17,493 nucleotides of DNA, taken from NCBI GenBank assembly GCA_020629995.1, contig JAHDCH010000023.1, forward strand, positions 1-17,493, written 5' to 3'. Position 1 is the stretch's first letter, and each line of letters opens with the position of its first letter. The DNA comes from Pseudaestuariivita sp. (GTDB lineage Bacteria > Pseudomonadota > Alphaproteobacteria > Rhodobacterales > Rhodobacteraceae). Below are positions 6,616 to 14,102 of the stretch, piece by piece. The position numbers were made by a program, and so were the translations under genes. The notes below the pieces were generated by a model. That model worked only from the letters and a program-made list of their open reading frames with translations, had not been told where the DNA came from and did no database searches.

Positions 6616-7308
6616 ATGAAAGCAGGACCTGACATAGCGCGCATTGCCGCGTTGATCGGCGACCCGGCGCGGGCCAACATCCTGACTGCCCTGATGTCGG
6701 GCCGCGCCCTGACCGCGCGCGAGCTGGCGCAAGAGGCTGGCGTGGGTGCGTCAACCGCGTCGTCGCATCTGAACAAGCTGACCCAAGGTGGGCTTGTCGC
6801 TGTCGCGCAGGACGGGCGCCACCGCTATCACAGGCTGGCGGGACCCGAGGTGGCGCATGCGCTCGAGACGCTGATGGGGCTGGCGGCGGGTCGCGGGCAT
6901 TTGCGACACCAGCCCGGGCCCAAGGACATGGCGCTGCGGCAGGCACGGGTGTGCTACAATCACCTGGCAGGTACCGCAGGCACGGCGCTGTTCTCTTCGT
7001 TTGTCGACCGAGGCTGGCTGGACAATTCGGACGGCAGTCTTGCGCTGTCGCCGGATGGCACCGCCGCAATGATCGGCTTTGGCATTGACATGGATGGGCT
7101 GTCGCGGGGCCGCGCGCCTGTGTGCCGCCCGTGCCTTGATTGGTCGGAACGGCGCACGCATCTGGCCGGCAGTCTTGGGCGCGCGTTGTTCGCTGCATTT
7201 GAGGCGCGCGGCTGGGCACGCCGCATCCCGGGCAGCCGCGCCGTCGAGATCACGCCAAAAGGCCGCGCAGGCCTGCGCGACCACTTTGGCGCTCGGATCA
7301 GACCCTGA
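6616..7308 (+). CDS. ArsR-family winged-helix transcriptional regulator
   Basis: A 230-aa regulator. Residues ~5-80 form an ArsR/SmtB-type winged helix: [70 protein letters not shown], with the recognition helix around [11 protein letters not shown]. No ELCVCDL-type arsenic-binding site is present in the DNA-binding domain. The long C-terminal part (~100-230) is more than a classical ArsR has and contains Cys and His (C113, and the VCRPCLDW segment near 166-173) that could bind a ligand or metal; this is inference. There is no clear ribosome-binding site, and a perfect palindrome sits in its place. It most likely controls itself and the divergent NIPSNAP/ABM genes. The inducer is unknown. Confidence 0.85.
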   Translation: MKAGPDIARIAALIGDPARANILTALMSGRALTARELAQEAGVGASTASSHLNKLTQGGLVAVAQDGRHRYHRLAGPEVAHALETLMGLAAGRGHLRHQPGPKDMALRQARVCYNHLAGTAGTALFSSFVDRGWLDNSDGSLALSPDGTAAMIGFGIDMDGLSRGRAPVCRPCLDWSERRTHLAGSLGRALFAAFEARGWARRIPGSRAVEITPKGRAGLRDHFGARIRP

Positions 7309-7378
7309 CCCGGGCTCTACCATGTCTGCCGCAATCGCTGGACGGGCAAAGGGGTACAGGAACACCGCCGGATAGTTT

Positions 7379-7398
7379 AATAATGAATATTCATTATT
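7379..7398. promoter_or_regulatory. Perfect 20-bp palindrome, probable TetR operator
   Basis: AATAATGAATATTCATTATT is perfectly self-complementary (10-bp half sites, no spacer). It lies 19 bp before the ATG of the secreted NTF2-like gene, just upstream of its GGAGG, and supplies A/T-rich -10-like sequence in a GC-rich window. The second gene of the operon is a TetR repressor, whose family binds exactly this kind of site, so feedback control is likely. A perfect 20-bp palindrome is not expected by chance in 17 kb (about 0.02 occurrences). Confidence 0.75.
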
Positions 7399-7417
7399 GA
7401 TTCGTGAGGAGGCTTCT

Positions 7418-8359
7418 ATGCCCGTTTTGTCGCGCCTTGCAGCGCTATCCATTGCCGCTTTGGCGGCTCTTGCCCCACCCGCCCTTGCCGACGGACATGC
7501 ATCCGGGATCACGGCACAACAGACCAGCCTGGCGCACAACACGCTCAAGGCTTTTGCCTATGACTGGTACGCACGCTTTGACCGGGGCGCCGGGATCGAG
7601 GCCTTGGCGCCGAACCTGCCGGACAGGTTTGAATTCGTCTATCCGCAAGCCACCGTCACCTCGCTTGCGGATTTTGCACCGCTGCATGCCGCCGCCCAGG
7701 ACGCCTCGGTCGCCAGCGCGCATGATATCGAGGAAATCCGTGTCCACCCCACCGCCGAAGTGGACTTGTTCGAAATCGTGACGCCGCACACCTACTGGAT
7801 CGAACGCAAGGACGGCACGTTCGGCGACATCGATATTGTCAGCCTGATGCGGGTGCGCCTTGGCCAGGCGACTGTCCGCGACCCGTCAGGTGACCTGCCC
7901 AAGATCGAAGCGTATCGTGTTGTCTTTGAAAACAACCGTGACACGGACGTGTCACAGAACATCGCGCAGAACGGCAGCGCCGGGTTCTCGGTCAATGACG
8001 CCAAATCGTTCGTCCATCAATGGTTCGCCGCCACCGATGCACGCGATGCCGACGCAATAATCGCCCGCACGTCGCAAGGCGCACTGAACATCGATCTGCT
8101 GGGCACCAGGATCACGTCAGCCGACGAGCTGCGCACCTATCTCGAGAGCAACAGCGCGGCACAGGTCTGGGCGACCCATCTGCCGCACAACATTTCGGTA
8201 ACGCCGACAGAAGGCGGCTTTGCCGTCCGCTTCATCGTTCATTTCGAAGGCCTCATCGATGGCGCAGGTGAGACGTTTCTGACAAACGTGACCCAGTGGC
8301 AGCTGATCAAAGAAGACGGCGCGTTGCGGCTTCGCGATTACAGCCTGACGATCTTGTGA
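7418..8359 (+). CDS. Secreted protein with two NTF2/SnoaL-like halves
   Basis: A 313-aa protein of unknown function. The N-terminus MPVLSRLAALSIAALAALAPPALA is a signal peptide with a predicted cleavage after A24 (ALA|DG), so it is exported to the periplasm. The mature part appears to be two alpha+beta units of the NTF2/SnoaL type: residues ~36-175 (TLKAFAYDWYARFDRGAGIEALAPNLPDRFEFVYP, ending EAYRVVFENN) and ~190-313 (AKSFVHQWFAATDARDADAIIARTSQGALNIDLLG, ending LRLRDYSLTIL). Both start with an amphipathic helix containing W and a D-rich turn, suggesting an internal duplication. I chose the ATG at 7418 because GAGGAGG lies 7 nt upstream; an in-frame TTG at 7397 falls inside the palindrome. It is 12 bp from, and co-transcribed with, the TetR gene. 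No catalytic residues can be assigned. Confidence 0.78.
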   Translation: MPVLSRLAALSIAALAALAPPALADGHASGITAQQTSLAHNTLKAFAYDWYARFDRGAGIEALAPNLPDRFEFVYPQATVTSLADFAPLHAAAQDASVASAHDIEEIRVHPTAEVDLFEIVTPHTYWIERKDGTFGDIDIVSLMRVRLGQATVRDPSGDLPKIEAYRVVFENNRDTDVSQNIAQNGSAGFSVNDAKSFVHQWFAATDARDADAIIARTSQGALNIDLLGTRITSADELRTYLESNSAAQVWATHLPHNISVTPTEGGFAVRFIVHFEGLIDGAGETFLTNVTQWQLIKEDGALRLRDYSLTIL

Positions 8360-8371
8360 TACGGGAGGGTC

Positions 8372-8950
8372 ATGCCACGCATGACCAAAGACCAGACCCG
8401 CAAGAAGCTGCGCGACGCCGTGGTCGCAGAAGCCATTGAACACGGGTTCAGCGCCACGTCGGTTGCCGGCGTGGTGCAAAGGGCGGGAACCTCCGCCGGA
8501 ACCGTCTACGTTCATTTCCGCAGCAAGGAAGACATGCTTCAGAAGGTCTTTCTTGAGATCAAGAATGAATTTCATGCCACGATGATGGACGCCCAAGGCG
8601 CGACCAATTCGGCGTCCATGGTCGAACAGATGTGGATCAACATGTTCGCCTTCGTGCGCGCGCAACCTGCGGATTTTCTGTATCTCGAATTTGGCAATTC
8701 GGCGCGTATCCTGACCCCAAGCCAGGAACAGGATGCGGCGCGCATGACGGCCGAGATTGCACAGATGCTGCAAACCGGAATTGACGACGGGACACTGGCT
8801 GATGTTGGCGTCGATGTCATTTCGCTGCTGCTTGTCTCCCCGGCCCTGCAACTGGCGCGGCAGTCCGTCCAGCACGGGCGCGCCATTCCCCAAAGCACCA
8901 TCGACATCATGTTCGACCGCGTCTGGCGGGCGATTGCGCGTGACGGGTGA
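8372..8950 (+). CDS. TetR/AcrR-family transcriptional regulator
   Basis: A 192-aa repressor-type regulator. Residues ~8-54 form the TetR DNA-binding domain: TRKKLRDAVVAEAIEHGFSATSVAGVVQRAGTSAGTVYVHFRSKEDML, with the recognition helix around SAGTVYVHF. The C-terminal ~130 residues are the divergent ligand-binding and dimerisation domain; the ligand is unknown. GGGAGG at 8363-8368 precedes the ATG by 3 nt. The gene follows the secreted NTF2-like protein by 12 bp in the same operon. The 20-bp palindrome at 7379-7398 is its likely operator, which would make the operon self-repressed and induced by an unknown compound. Confidence 0.9.
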   Translation: MPRMTKDQTRKKLRDAVVAEAIEHGFSATSVAGVVQRAGTSAGTVYVHFRSKEDMLQKVFLEIKNEFHATMMDAQGATNSASMVEQMWINMFAFVRAQPADFLYLEFGNSARILTPSQEQDAARMTAEIAQMLQTGIDDGTLADVGVDVISLLLVSPALQLARQSVQHGRAIPQSTIDIMFDRVWRAIARDG

Positions 8951-8972
8951 CCAAGGCGCAGACGCGGGCCAA

Positions 8973-9008
8973 ATAATACCAGTTTACGCCCGCGCTAAGA
9001 CCAGTTAA
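8973..9008 (-). promoter_or_regulatory. TauR/MocR-type direct repeats before the regulator gene
   Basis: On the plus strand, ATAATACCAG (8973-8982) and CTAAGACCAG (8995-9004) repeat at 22 bp, and the match extends to ACCAGTTTA (8978-8986) and ACCAGTTAA (9000-9008). Read on the minus strand the boxes are CTGGTATTAT and CTGGTCTTAG, 7 and 8 of 10 matches to the TauR box CTGGACYTAA. They end 9 bp before the ATG, suggesting autoregulation by the MocR-type protein. Orientation is opposite to that of the tpa repeats. Confidence 0.5.
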
Positions 9009-9017
9009 GCGAAGGTC

Positions 9018-10481
9018 ATGGCTATTCCCGTTGACGCCTTGATGCTGGACCCGTCCGCGCAAGGCACGCTTCAATCCCGGATTCAGCAGATGGTCGCGCA
9101 GGGCATCCTGTCGGGGCGGTTCCGACGCGGTGAAAAGCTGCCGTCGTCGCGCAAGCTGGCCGCGCATCTGGGCGTCAGCCGGATCACCGTGACGCTGGCC
9201 TATAACGAGCTGCTGGCCAATGATTACCTGACATCGCGCGGGCGGTCGGGCTATTTCGTGTCCGACAATGCGCCCGACCCGCCGGCATTTGACGGCGTTG
9301 GCCCAACGCCGGACAAGATCGACTGGGCGCGCGCAATCGGGCAGCGGTTTACCGGCGGTGCAACGCCCAGCAAGCCGCAGGATTGGCAGAGTTATACCTA
9401 CAGCTTCATCTACGGACAGACGGACCCGTCGCTGTTCGACCACGCCAACTGGCGCCAGTGCGCCATGCAGGCACTGGGCGTGCGTAATTTCACGGCGATG
9501 ACCACCGATTACTACGATCAGGACGACCCCGAGCTGATCCAGTTCGTGCTGCGCCATACCCTGCCCCGCCGCGGCATCACCGCGACCCCCAGCCAGGTGC
9601 TGATCACGCTGGGCGCGCAGAACGCGCTGTGGCTGGCCGCGCAGGTGCTGCTGCGCCCCGGCAAGCGCGCGGTGATCGAGGATCCGTCCTATTTCGCGCT
9701 GCGCGACATCCTGCGGCAATCCCATTGCGAAACCGTACCCGTGAGGGTGGATGAACAGGGCCTCCGACCCGAGGACGTGCCGGATGGCAGCGATGTGATC
9801 TTTGTCACGCCCAGCCACCATTGCCCGACCTCGGGCACCATGCCCCTGAAACGGCGACGCGCCCTGTTGGACCGCGCCCGCGCGCTGGACGCCCTGGTGG
9901 TCGAGGACGACTACGAGTTCGAAATGGCCTTTTTGCACCCGCCGTCCCCGGCGCTGAAGTCGCTGGATGACGAAGGGCGGGTGATCCATGTGGGGTCGTT
10001 CTCGAAATCTCTCTTTCCGGGGCTGCGGCTGGGCTATCTGGTGGGGTCCAAACCGTTTATCGACGAAGCACGCGCGCTGCGGGCCAGCGTGTTGCGGCAC
10101 CCGCCCGGGCTGATCCAGCGCACGGCAGCCCAGTTCCTGAGCCTGGGGCATTATGATGCGCTGATCCGGCGTATGGCGCGCGTGTACCACGAACGCCGCC
10201 GCGTGATGGAAGAGGCCATCGACGCGCACGGGCTGACGATCGCAGGCACCGCCGCGCATGGCGGATCGTCGTTCTGGATGCGCGCACCCGACGGGGTGGA
10301 TGCCGAATGGCTGGCGCGGCATCTGGCCAAGCGCGACGTGCTGATCGAACCGGGTGCGCCGTTCTTTGCCAGCGCCCCGCGCCCGATCGAGTTCTACCGC
10401 ATCGCCTATTCGTCGATCCCCGCCGAGCGGATTCCCGAAGGCATTGCGCGCATCGCCGAGGCCATCGGCGCACGCGCCTGA
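9018..10481 (+). CDS. tauR: MocR-family (GntR-aminotransferase) regulator, TauR-like
   Basis: A 487-aa two-domain regulator. Residues ~12-82 form a GntR winged helix (IQQMVAQGILSGRFRRGEKLPSSRKLAAHLGVSRITVTLAYNELLANDYLTSRGRSGYFVS). Residues ~110-487 form an inactive-type class I aminotransferase domain that binds PLP: K330 in VGSFSKSLFPGLRLGYLVG is the Schiff-base position, with VEDDYEFEM before it and SHHCPTSGTMP as the substrate-side loop. TauR proteins sense taurine through PLP and activate tpa. The start MAIPVDALMLDP resembles TauR N-termini; GAAGG lies only 2 nt upstream. Assignment as TauR rests on this resemblance, on the direct repeats upstream of this gene and of tpa, and on tpa lying in the same window. 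Other MocR regulators remain possible. It is followed by the TAXI-TRAP genes after 140 bp and may be read with them. Confidence 0.75.
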   Translation: MAIPVDALMLDPSAQGTLQSRIQQMVAQGILSGRFRRGEKLPSSRKLAAHLGVSRITVTLAYNELLANDYLTSRGRSGYFVSDNAPDPPAFDGVGPTPDKIDWARAIGQRFTGGATPSKPQDWQSYTYSFIYGQTDPSLFDHANWRQCAMQALGVRNFTAMTTDYYDQDDPELIQFVLRHTLPRRGITATPSQVLITLGAQNALWLAAQVLLRPGKRAVIEDPSYFALRDILRQSHCETVPVRVDEQGLRPEDVPDGSDVIFVTPSHHCPTSGTMPLKRRRALLDRARALDALVVEDDYEFEMAFLHPPSPALKSLDDEGRVIHVGSFSKSLFPGLRLGYLVGSKPFIDEARALRASVLRHPPGLIQRTAAQFLSLGHYDALIRRMARVYHERRRVMEEAIDAHGLTIAGTAAHGGSSFWMRAPDGVDAEWLARHLAKRDVLIEPGAPFFASAPRPIEFYRIAYSSIPAERIPEGIARIAEAIGARA

Positions 10482-10621
10482 CAAAGCGCCGCGCGGAAAT
10501 CCGCAGGGCACGGGCACCGGCGCGCGCGAATTTATTCGTGGCCGGGCCTGCGCCCACGCGCTAGCTTTGGCCTACGAAGGGCGCCGGTTTTCAAAGCGCG
10601 CCCGAAATCTGGGAGGATGAC

Positions 10622-11626
10622 ATGACATTCATCAAGACTCTGGCCGCCGGCATGGTGGCCGGCGCCGTAACCTTTGCCGGCGGCGCCATGGCCGAAGAAA
10701 AGGACTATGTCCTGAACACCGCATCGACGGGCGGCACCTACCACCCCGTGGGCACTGCGATCTCGACCCTGACCAAGGTCAAACTGCTGCCCAAGCAGAA
10801 ATTTTCGCTGACCGCCGTGAACTCGGCCGGGTCGGGCGCGAACGTGCAGGCGCTGGGTGCGGGCACCGCTGATTTCGCCATTCTGCAGGGCCTGTTCGGA
10901 TCGTATGCCGCAACGGGCACCGGCCCCGTGACCGAGCCGCAAGAGAACCTGCGTTCGGTCACCATGCTCTGGCAGAACGTCGAGCAGTTTGTTCTGTCGA
11001 ACGATCTGGTCGACACCGGCACCGTGTCCGACCTGATGGCGGCCAAAGGCAAGCCGATGGCGATGGGCCGTCAGAATTCGGGGACGATCGGATCGAACCG
11101 CGTGCTGATGTCGGGACTGGGTGTCGACATGGAAGCCGATTACGAGCTGGTGTTCGCCGGCTACGGCCCTTCGGCTGACGCAATGGCCAACGGCCAGGCA
11201 GTGGGCGGCGGATTCCCGGCGGGCCCCCCGACCGGCGCGATCACCAAGCTGATGGCCTCGAACGGTGACAAGTTCACCCTGCTGAACGTCACCGCCGAGC
11301 AAGGCGCAGCCATGGACGGTGGCCGCAACCTGTGGGTGCCCTACACCATTGCAGCCGGCACATACCCCGGCCAGGACGCGGATGTGCAGACCATTGCACA
11401 GCCCAACTTCCTCGCCGTGAACGCCTCGGTCGATGAAGAGCACGTCTATCAGGTCACCAAGACGATGTATGAAAACCTGCCCTTCCTGCAGGCGATCCAC
11501 CCCGCCACCAAGGCGATGGCGGTCGAAGCCGCGATGGCCGGCCTGCCCGTGCCGCTGCACCCCGGTGCTGCGCGCTACTACAAGGAAGTGGGGCTTGAGA
11601 TCCCCGAACGCCTGATGGCCAACTAA
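10622..11626 (+). CDS. TAXI-family TRAP transporter solute-binding protein
   Basis: A 334-aa periplasmic binding protein. The signal peptide MTFIKTLAAGMVAGAVTFAGGAMA is followed by a predicted cleavage after A24. The mature protein starts with the TAXI signature LNTASTGGTYHPVGTAISTL and continues with AVNSAGSGANVQALGAGTADFAILQG, the conserved ligand-pocket segment; the C-terminal part HPATKAMAVEAAMAGLPVPLHPGAARYYKEVGL is also typical. It delivers a substrate to the fused permease encoded next. The substrate is not predictable from sequence: known TAXI substrates include dicarboxylates and amino acids, and taurine is inferred here only from the TauR-like gene and tpa. GGGAGG lies 5 nt before the ATG. 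A hairpin with a short T-run follows the gene, so it is probably made in excess over the permease. Confidence 0.9.
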   Translation: MTFIKTLAAGMVAGAVTFAGGAMAEEKDYVLNTASTGGTYHPVGTAISTLTKVKLLPKQKFSLTAVNSAGSGANVQALGAGTADFAILQGLFGSYAATGTGPVTEPQENLRSVTMLWQNVEQFVLSNDLVDTGTVSDLMAAKGKPMAMGRQNSGTIGSNRVLMSGLGVDMEADYELVFAGYGPSADAMANGQAVGGGFPAGPPTGAITKLMASNGDKFTLLNVTAEQGAAMDGGRNLWVPYTIAAGTYPGQDADVQTIAQPNFLAVNASVDEEHVYQVTKTMYENLPFLQAIHPATKAMAVEAAMAGLPVPLHPGAARYYKEVGLEIPERLMAN

Positions 11627-11634
11627 AACCACTG

Positions 11635-11667
11635 GCCCCTCCTGCCAGCCCGGCGGGAGGGGCTTTT
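11635..11667 (+). terminator. Intercistronic hairpin with T-run (partial terminator)
   Basis: GCCCCTCCTGCC (11635-11646) pairs with GGCGGGAGGGGC (11652-11663; one G-U) around AGCCC, followed by TTTT. It looks like an intrinsic terminator with a short U-tract, placed between the solute-binding protein and the permease gene. In a transporter operon such a site lowers permease expression relative to the binding protein. Confidence 0.8.
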
Positions 11668-11783
11668 GCCAAGCGCGGGTCCACGGGGCCTGCGCTTCCG
11701 CTGCTCGCCACCAGACTGCACCAAATCCAAAGGTTTTGGCACGCCGCTGCGCCTGACACGGCGCGCGTGATCCGGATATACCC

Positions 11784-14000
11784 ATGACACAGACCCCAGA
11801 CATCCCCGAAGACGTGGCCGCCATGATGTCGGCCCGGCGCGAAGACTGGCTGACGCTGGACCGCGCAACCGAAACTCCTTTGCGCATGGCGGTTGCCACG
11901 CTCGCGGTTGCGTTCGGCATCTGGCACATCCTGACCAACGTCTGGCTGACCGAGCCGGGCATGTGGCAAAACGCGATCCATTTTGCCGGGTTCGCCTTTT
12001 TCGCCAGTATCATCTATTCGCCCTGGAAAGCCGCCGCCGACACGCCGCGCGGTCTGGCTGTGGATTTTGTCTATGGTCTGCTGGTCGCGGCGTCTGCGCT
12101 GTGGATCGCCGGGGCCGAGACTGGCCTGTACGAACGGACACTGGCGCAAACGGGCCTTGCGTGGCAGTTCCGCACGCTGGACATCGTGGCGGGGGCGGTG
12201 CTGATATTTGCGGCGCTGGACCTGTCGAAACGGGTGTCGGGTTGGGTGATCCCCATCCTGATTGTGCTGTCGCTGTCCTATATCCTGTTTCTGGGCAGCT
12301 ATCTGCCGGGCGTGTTCCGCGCCGCGTCGCTGCCGCCCAACGATGTGCTGTTCCGCACGCTGTTCAATGACGAGGGGATGTTCGGCATCCTGGCCTCGAT
12401 CTCATCGACGAACATCACCCTGTTCATGATCTTTGGCGGCTTCCTCGTCGCCTCGGGCGCGGCGGATTTCGTGATCGAGCTGAGCAAGGTCGTGGCCGGC
12501 CGCATCAAGGGCGGGGCGGCTTTTGTCGCGGTTCTGTCATCATCGCTGACGGGCACGATTTCTGGCTCGGCCATTGCCAACACCGCGTCGACCGGGGTGA
12601 TCACCATCCCGCTGATGAAATCGAACGGCTTTCGCCCCAAGTTCGCCGCCGGCGTCGAGGCTGCGGCCAGCACGGGCGGCCAGCTGATGCCACCGATCAT
12701 GGGCGCGGGCGCCTTCGTGATGGCCAGCTACACGTCGATTCCCTACGCCACGATCGTGACCGTCAGCATCGTCCCGGCGATCCTGTATTTCCTGTCGGTC
12801 GCCTTCATCGTGCGGATCGAGGCGGTCAAGCACAACGTGGGCGAAGGCATTAGCCTCGAGGTGGACCGGGGCAAGATGCTGTCTGGCGGTCTGGCCTTTT
12901 GCGGGCCGCTGGGCGTGATGATCTGGCTGCTGTTGTCGGGGGTCACGCCCGCCTATGCGGCCAGCTGGGCCATTGCAACGCTGGTGCTGGTCAGCTGGGG
13001 CGCGACCTTGCTGAGCAAGATCGTCGGGCCGGGCCTGTTTGCACCTGTGCAGATGGGGCCGAGCAAGATCGCCGAAGCCATCATGATGGGCATCCGGTCT
13101 TCGATCCTGACGGGTGTTCTGCTGGTGGCCATCGGGATCATGAACAACGCGATTGTGACCTCGGGCGTCGGCAACGGCTTTTCGCTGATGATCGCGCAAT
13201 GGAGCCAGGGGTCACTGGTGCTGGCGATTGTGCTGATCGGTCTGGCGTCGCTTGTGCTGGGCATGGGCCTGCCGGTGACGGCGGCCTATATCATCCTGGC
13301 GATCCTGACCGCGCCTGCGCTGGCCGGTATCCTGGCCGATGGCGTGATCGTCGAAGCGCTGATGGCCGGCCTCGCCGACCCGACGCAATCAGCGATGTTC
13401 ATGCTGGTGGACAGCCCACATGCGCTGAAAGTGGCCGAAGGGATGACCCGCGAAGAGGCCGTTCAGCTGATGCGCGACATTCCGTTCGAGCTGGCCGTGA
13501 CGATCCGCCCGCTGCTGGTGGACCCGGCCTTGCAAACAACATTCTTGCTGACCGCGCACCTGATCATCTTTTGGCTGAGCCAGGACAGCAACGTGACGCC
13601 ACCCGTCTGTCTTGCGGCCTTTGCTGCCGCCGGGATCGCGGGATCGCGGCCCATGGCGACGGGGTTCCAGTCGTGGAAGATCGCCAAGGGGCTGTATATC
13701 GTGCCGTTGATGTTCGCCTATACTCCGCTGATCTCGGGCAGCTTTGCCGAGGTGATGCAGATCGGGTTCTTTGGCCTGTTTGCCATCTACGCCACCAACG
13801 CGCTGATCCAGCTGTATGCAGAGGGCCCATTGAAGGTTTGGCACTATCCGATGCTGCTGGTGGGCGCGGTTGGATGCTATTGGCCGCTGAATTGGGCGGC
13901 GAACCTTGGCGGTGCGGCGGTTGTGGTGGCCGTGGTCCTGATGTCACGGCGGGCGATGGGTGCGAGCACCCATCCTACACAGACCGCAGCGCAGCCGTAG
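11784..14000 (+). CDS. TRAP transporter fused permease (4TM/12TM, TAXI-type)
   Basis: A 738-aa inner-membrane protein combining the small (DctQ-like, residues ~35-190) and large (DctM-like, ~200-720) subunits, the usual arrangement in TAXI-TRAP systems. It is a Na+- or H+-driven secondary importer that takes substrate from the preceding binding protein. Visible motifs in the large part: GTISGSAIANTASTGVITIPLMKSNGFRPKFAAGVEAAASTGGQLMPPIMGAGAFVMASYT, and LGMGLPVTAAYIILAILTAPALA, both typical of this family. Many hydrophobic segments are seen along the whole length. No strong Shine-Dalgarno precedes the ATG, consistent with lower expression. The last residues (GASTHPTQTAAQP) are encoded by a REP-like repeat that also contains the stop codon. 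Confidence 0.92.
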   Translation: MTQTPDIPEDVAAMMSARREDWLTLDRATETPLRMAVATLAVAFGIWHILTNVWLTEPGMWQNAIHFAGFAFFASIIYSPWKAAADTPRGLAVDFVYGLLVAASALWIAGAETGLYERTLAQTGLAWQFRTLDIVAGAVLIFAALDLSKRVSGWVIPILIVLSLSYILFLGSYLPGVFRAASLPPNDVLFRTLFNDEGMFGILASISSTNITLFMIFGGFLVASGAADFVIELSKVVAGRIKGGAAFVAVLSSSLTGTISGSAIANTASTGVITIPLMKSNGFRPKFAAGVEAAASTGGQLMPPIMGAGAFVMASYTSIPYATIVTVSIVPAILYFLSVAFIVRIEAVKHNVGEGISLEVDRGKMLSGGLAFCGPLGVMIWLLLSGVTPAYAASWAIATLVLVSWGATLLSKIVGPGLFAPVQMGPSKIAEAIMMGIRSSILTGVLLVAIGIMNNAIVTSGVGNGFSLMIAQWSQGSLVLAIVLIGLASLVLGMGLPVTAAYIILAILTAPALAGILADGVIVEALMAGLADPTQSAMFMLVDSPHALKVAEGMTREEAVQLMRDIPFELAVTIRPLLVDPALQTTFLLTAHLIIFWLSQDSNVTPPVCLAAFAAAGIAGSRPMATGFQSWKIAKGLYIVPLMFAYTPLISGSFAEVMQIGFFGLFAIYATNALIQLYAEGPLKVWHYPMLLVGAVGCYWPLNWAANLGGAAVVVAVVLMSRRAMGASTHPTQTAAQP

Positions 14001-14022
14001 GATGGGTGCTTGCACCCATCCT
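13955..14022. repeat. REP/BIME-like palindromic pair at the permease 3' end
   Basis: Two palindromes: GATGGGTGC-GA-GCACCCATC (13955-13974) and AGGATGGGTGC-TT-GCACCCATCCT (13999-14022). In addition GCACCCATCCTAC (13966-13978) and GTAGGATGGGTGC (13997-14009) are perfect 13-bp complements across 18 bp, so alternative larger hairpins are possible. The first copy is in coding sequence and the second contains the last base of the TAG stop codon. It may end or stabilise the transporter transcript and is probably a dispersed repeat in this genome. Confidence 0.75.
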
Positions 14023-14102
14023 GGCCGGTGGTGCGTGACGCAGCGGCGCAGTTGATCCGGCTGGGCGGGGGTGATTGTCTCCGCCCAAACGGAGGACACC
14101 CC

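Noticed and set aside
10493..10504. GCGGA-AA-TCCGC inverted repeat after the MocR gene as a terminator
   Set aside because: As RNA it leaves only a 4-bp stem with a 4-nt loop and no T-run.
8907..10517. A 536-codon open frame on the minus strand opposite the MocR regulator
   Set aside because: Shadow of a gene with excellent family motifs on the plus strand; no recognisable domain or start signal of its own.
10537..10576. TauR-like boxes before the TAXI binding protein (GTGGCC and TTGGCC)
   Set aside because: The two partial matches are spaced 29 bp, not about two helical turns, and lack the TTA part of the box.
10532..12013. A 493-codon minus-strand frame opposite the TAXI binding protein
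   Set aside because: Spans across two plus-strand genes and an intergenic terminator with no recognisable motif, so it is not a plausible gene.
13955..14022. CRISPR repeat pair
   Set aside because: Only two palindromic copies with no regular spacers and no cas genes; fits a REP-like element.
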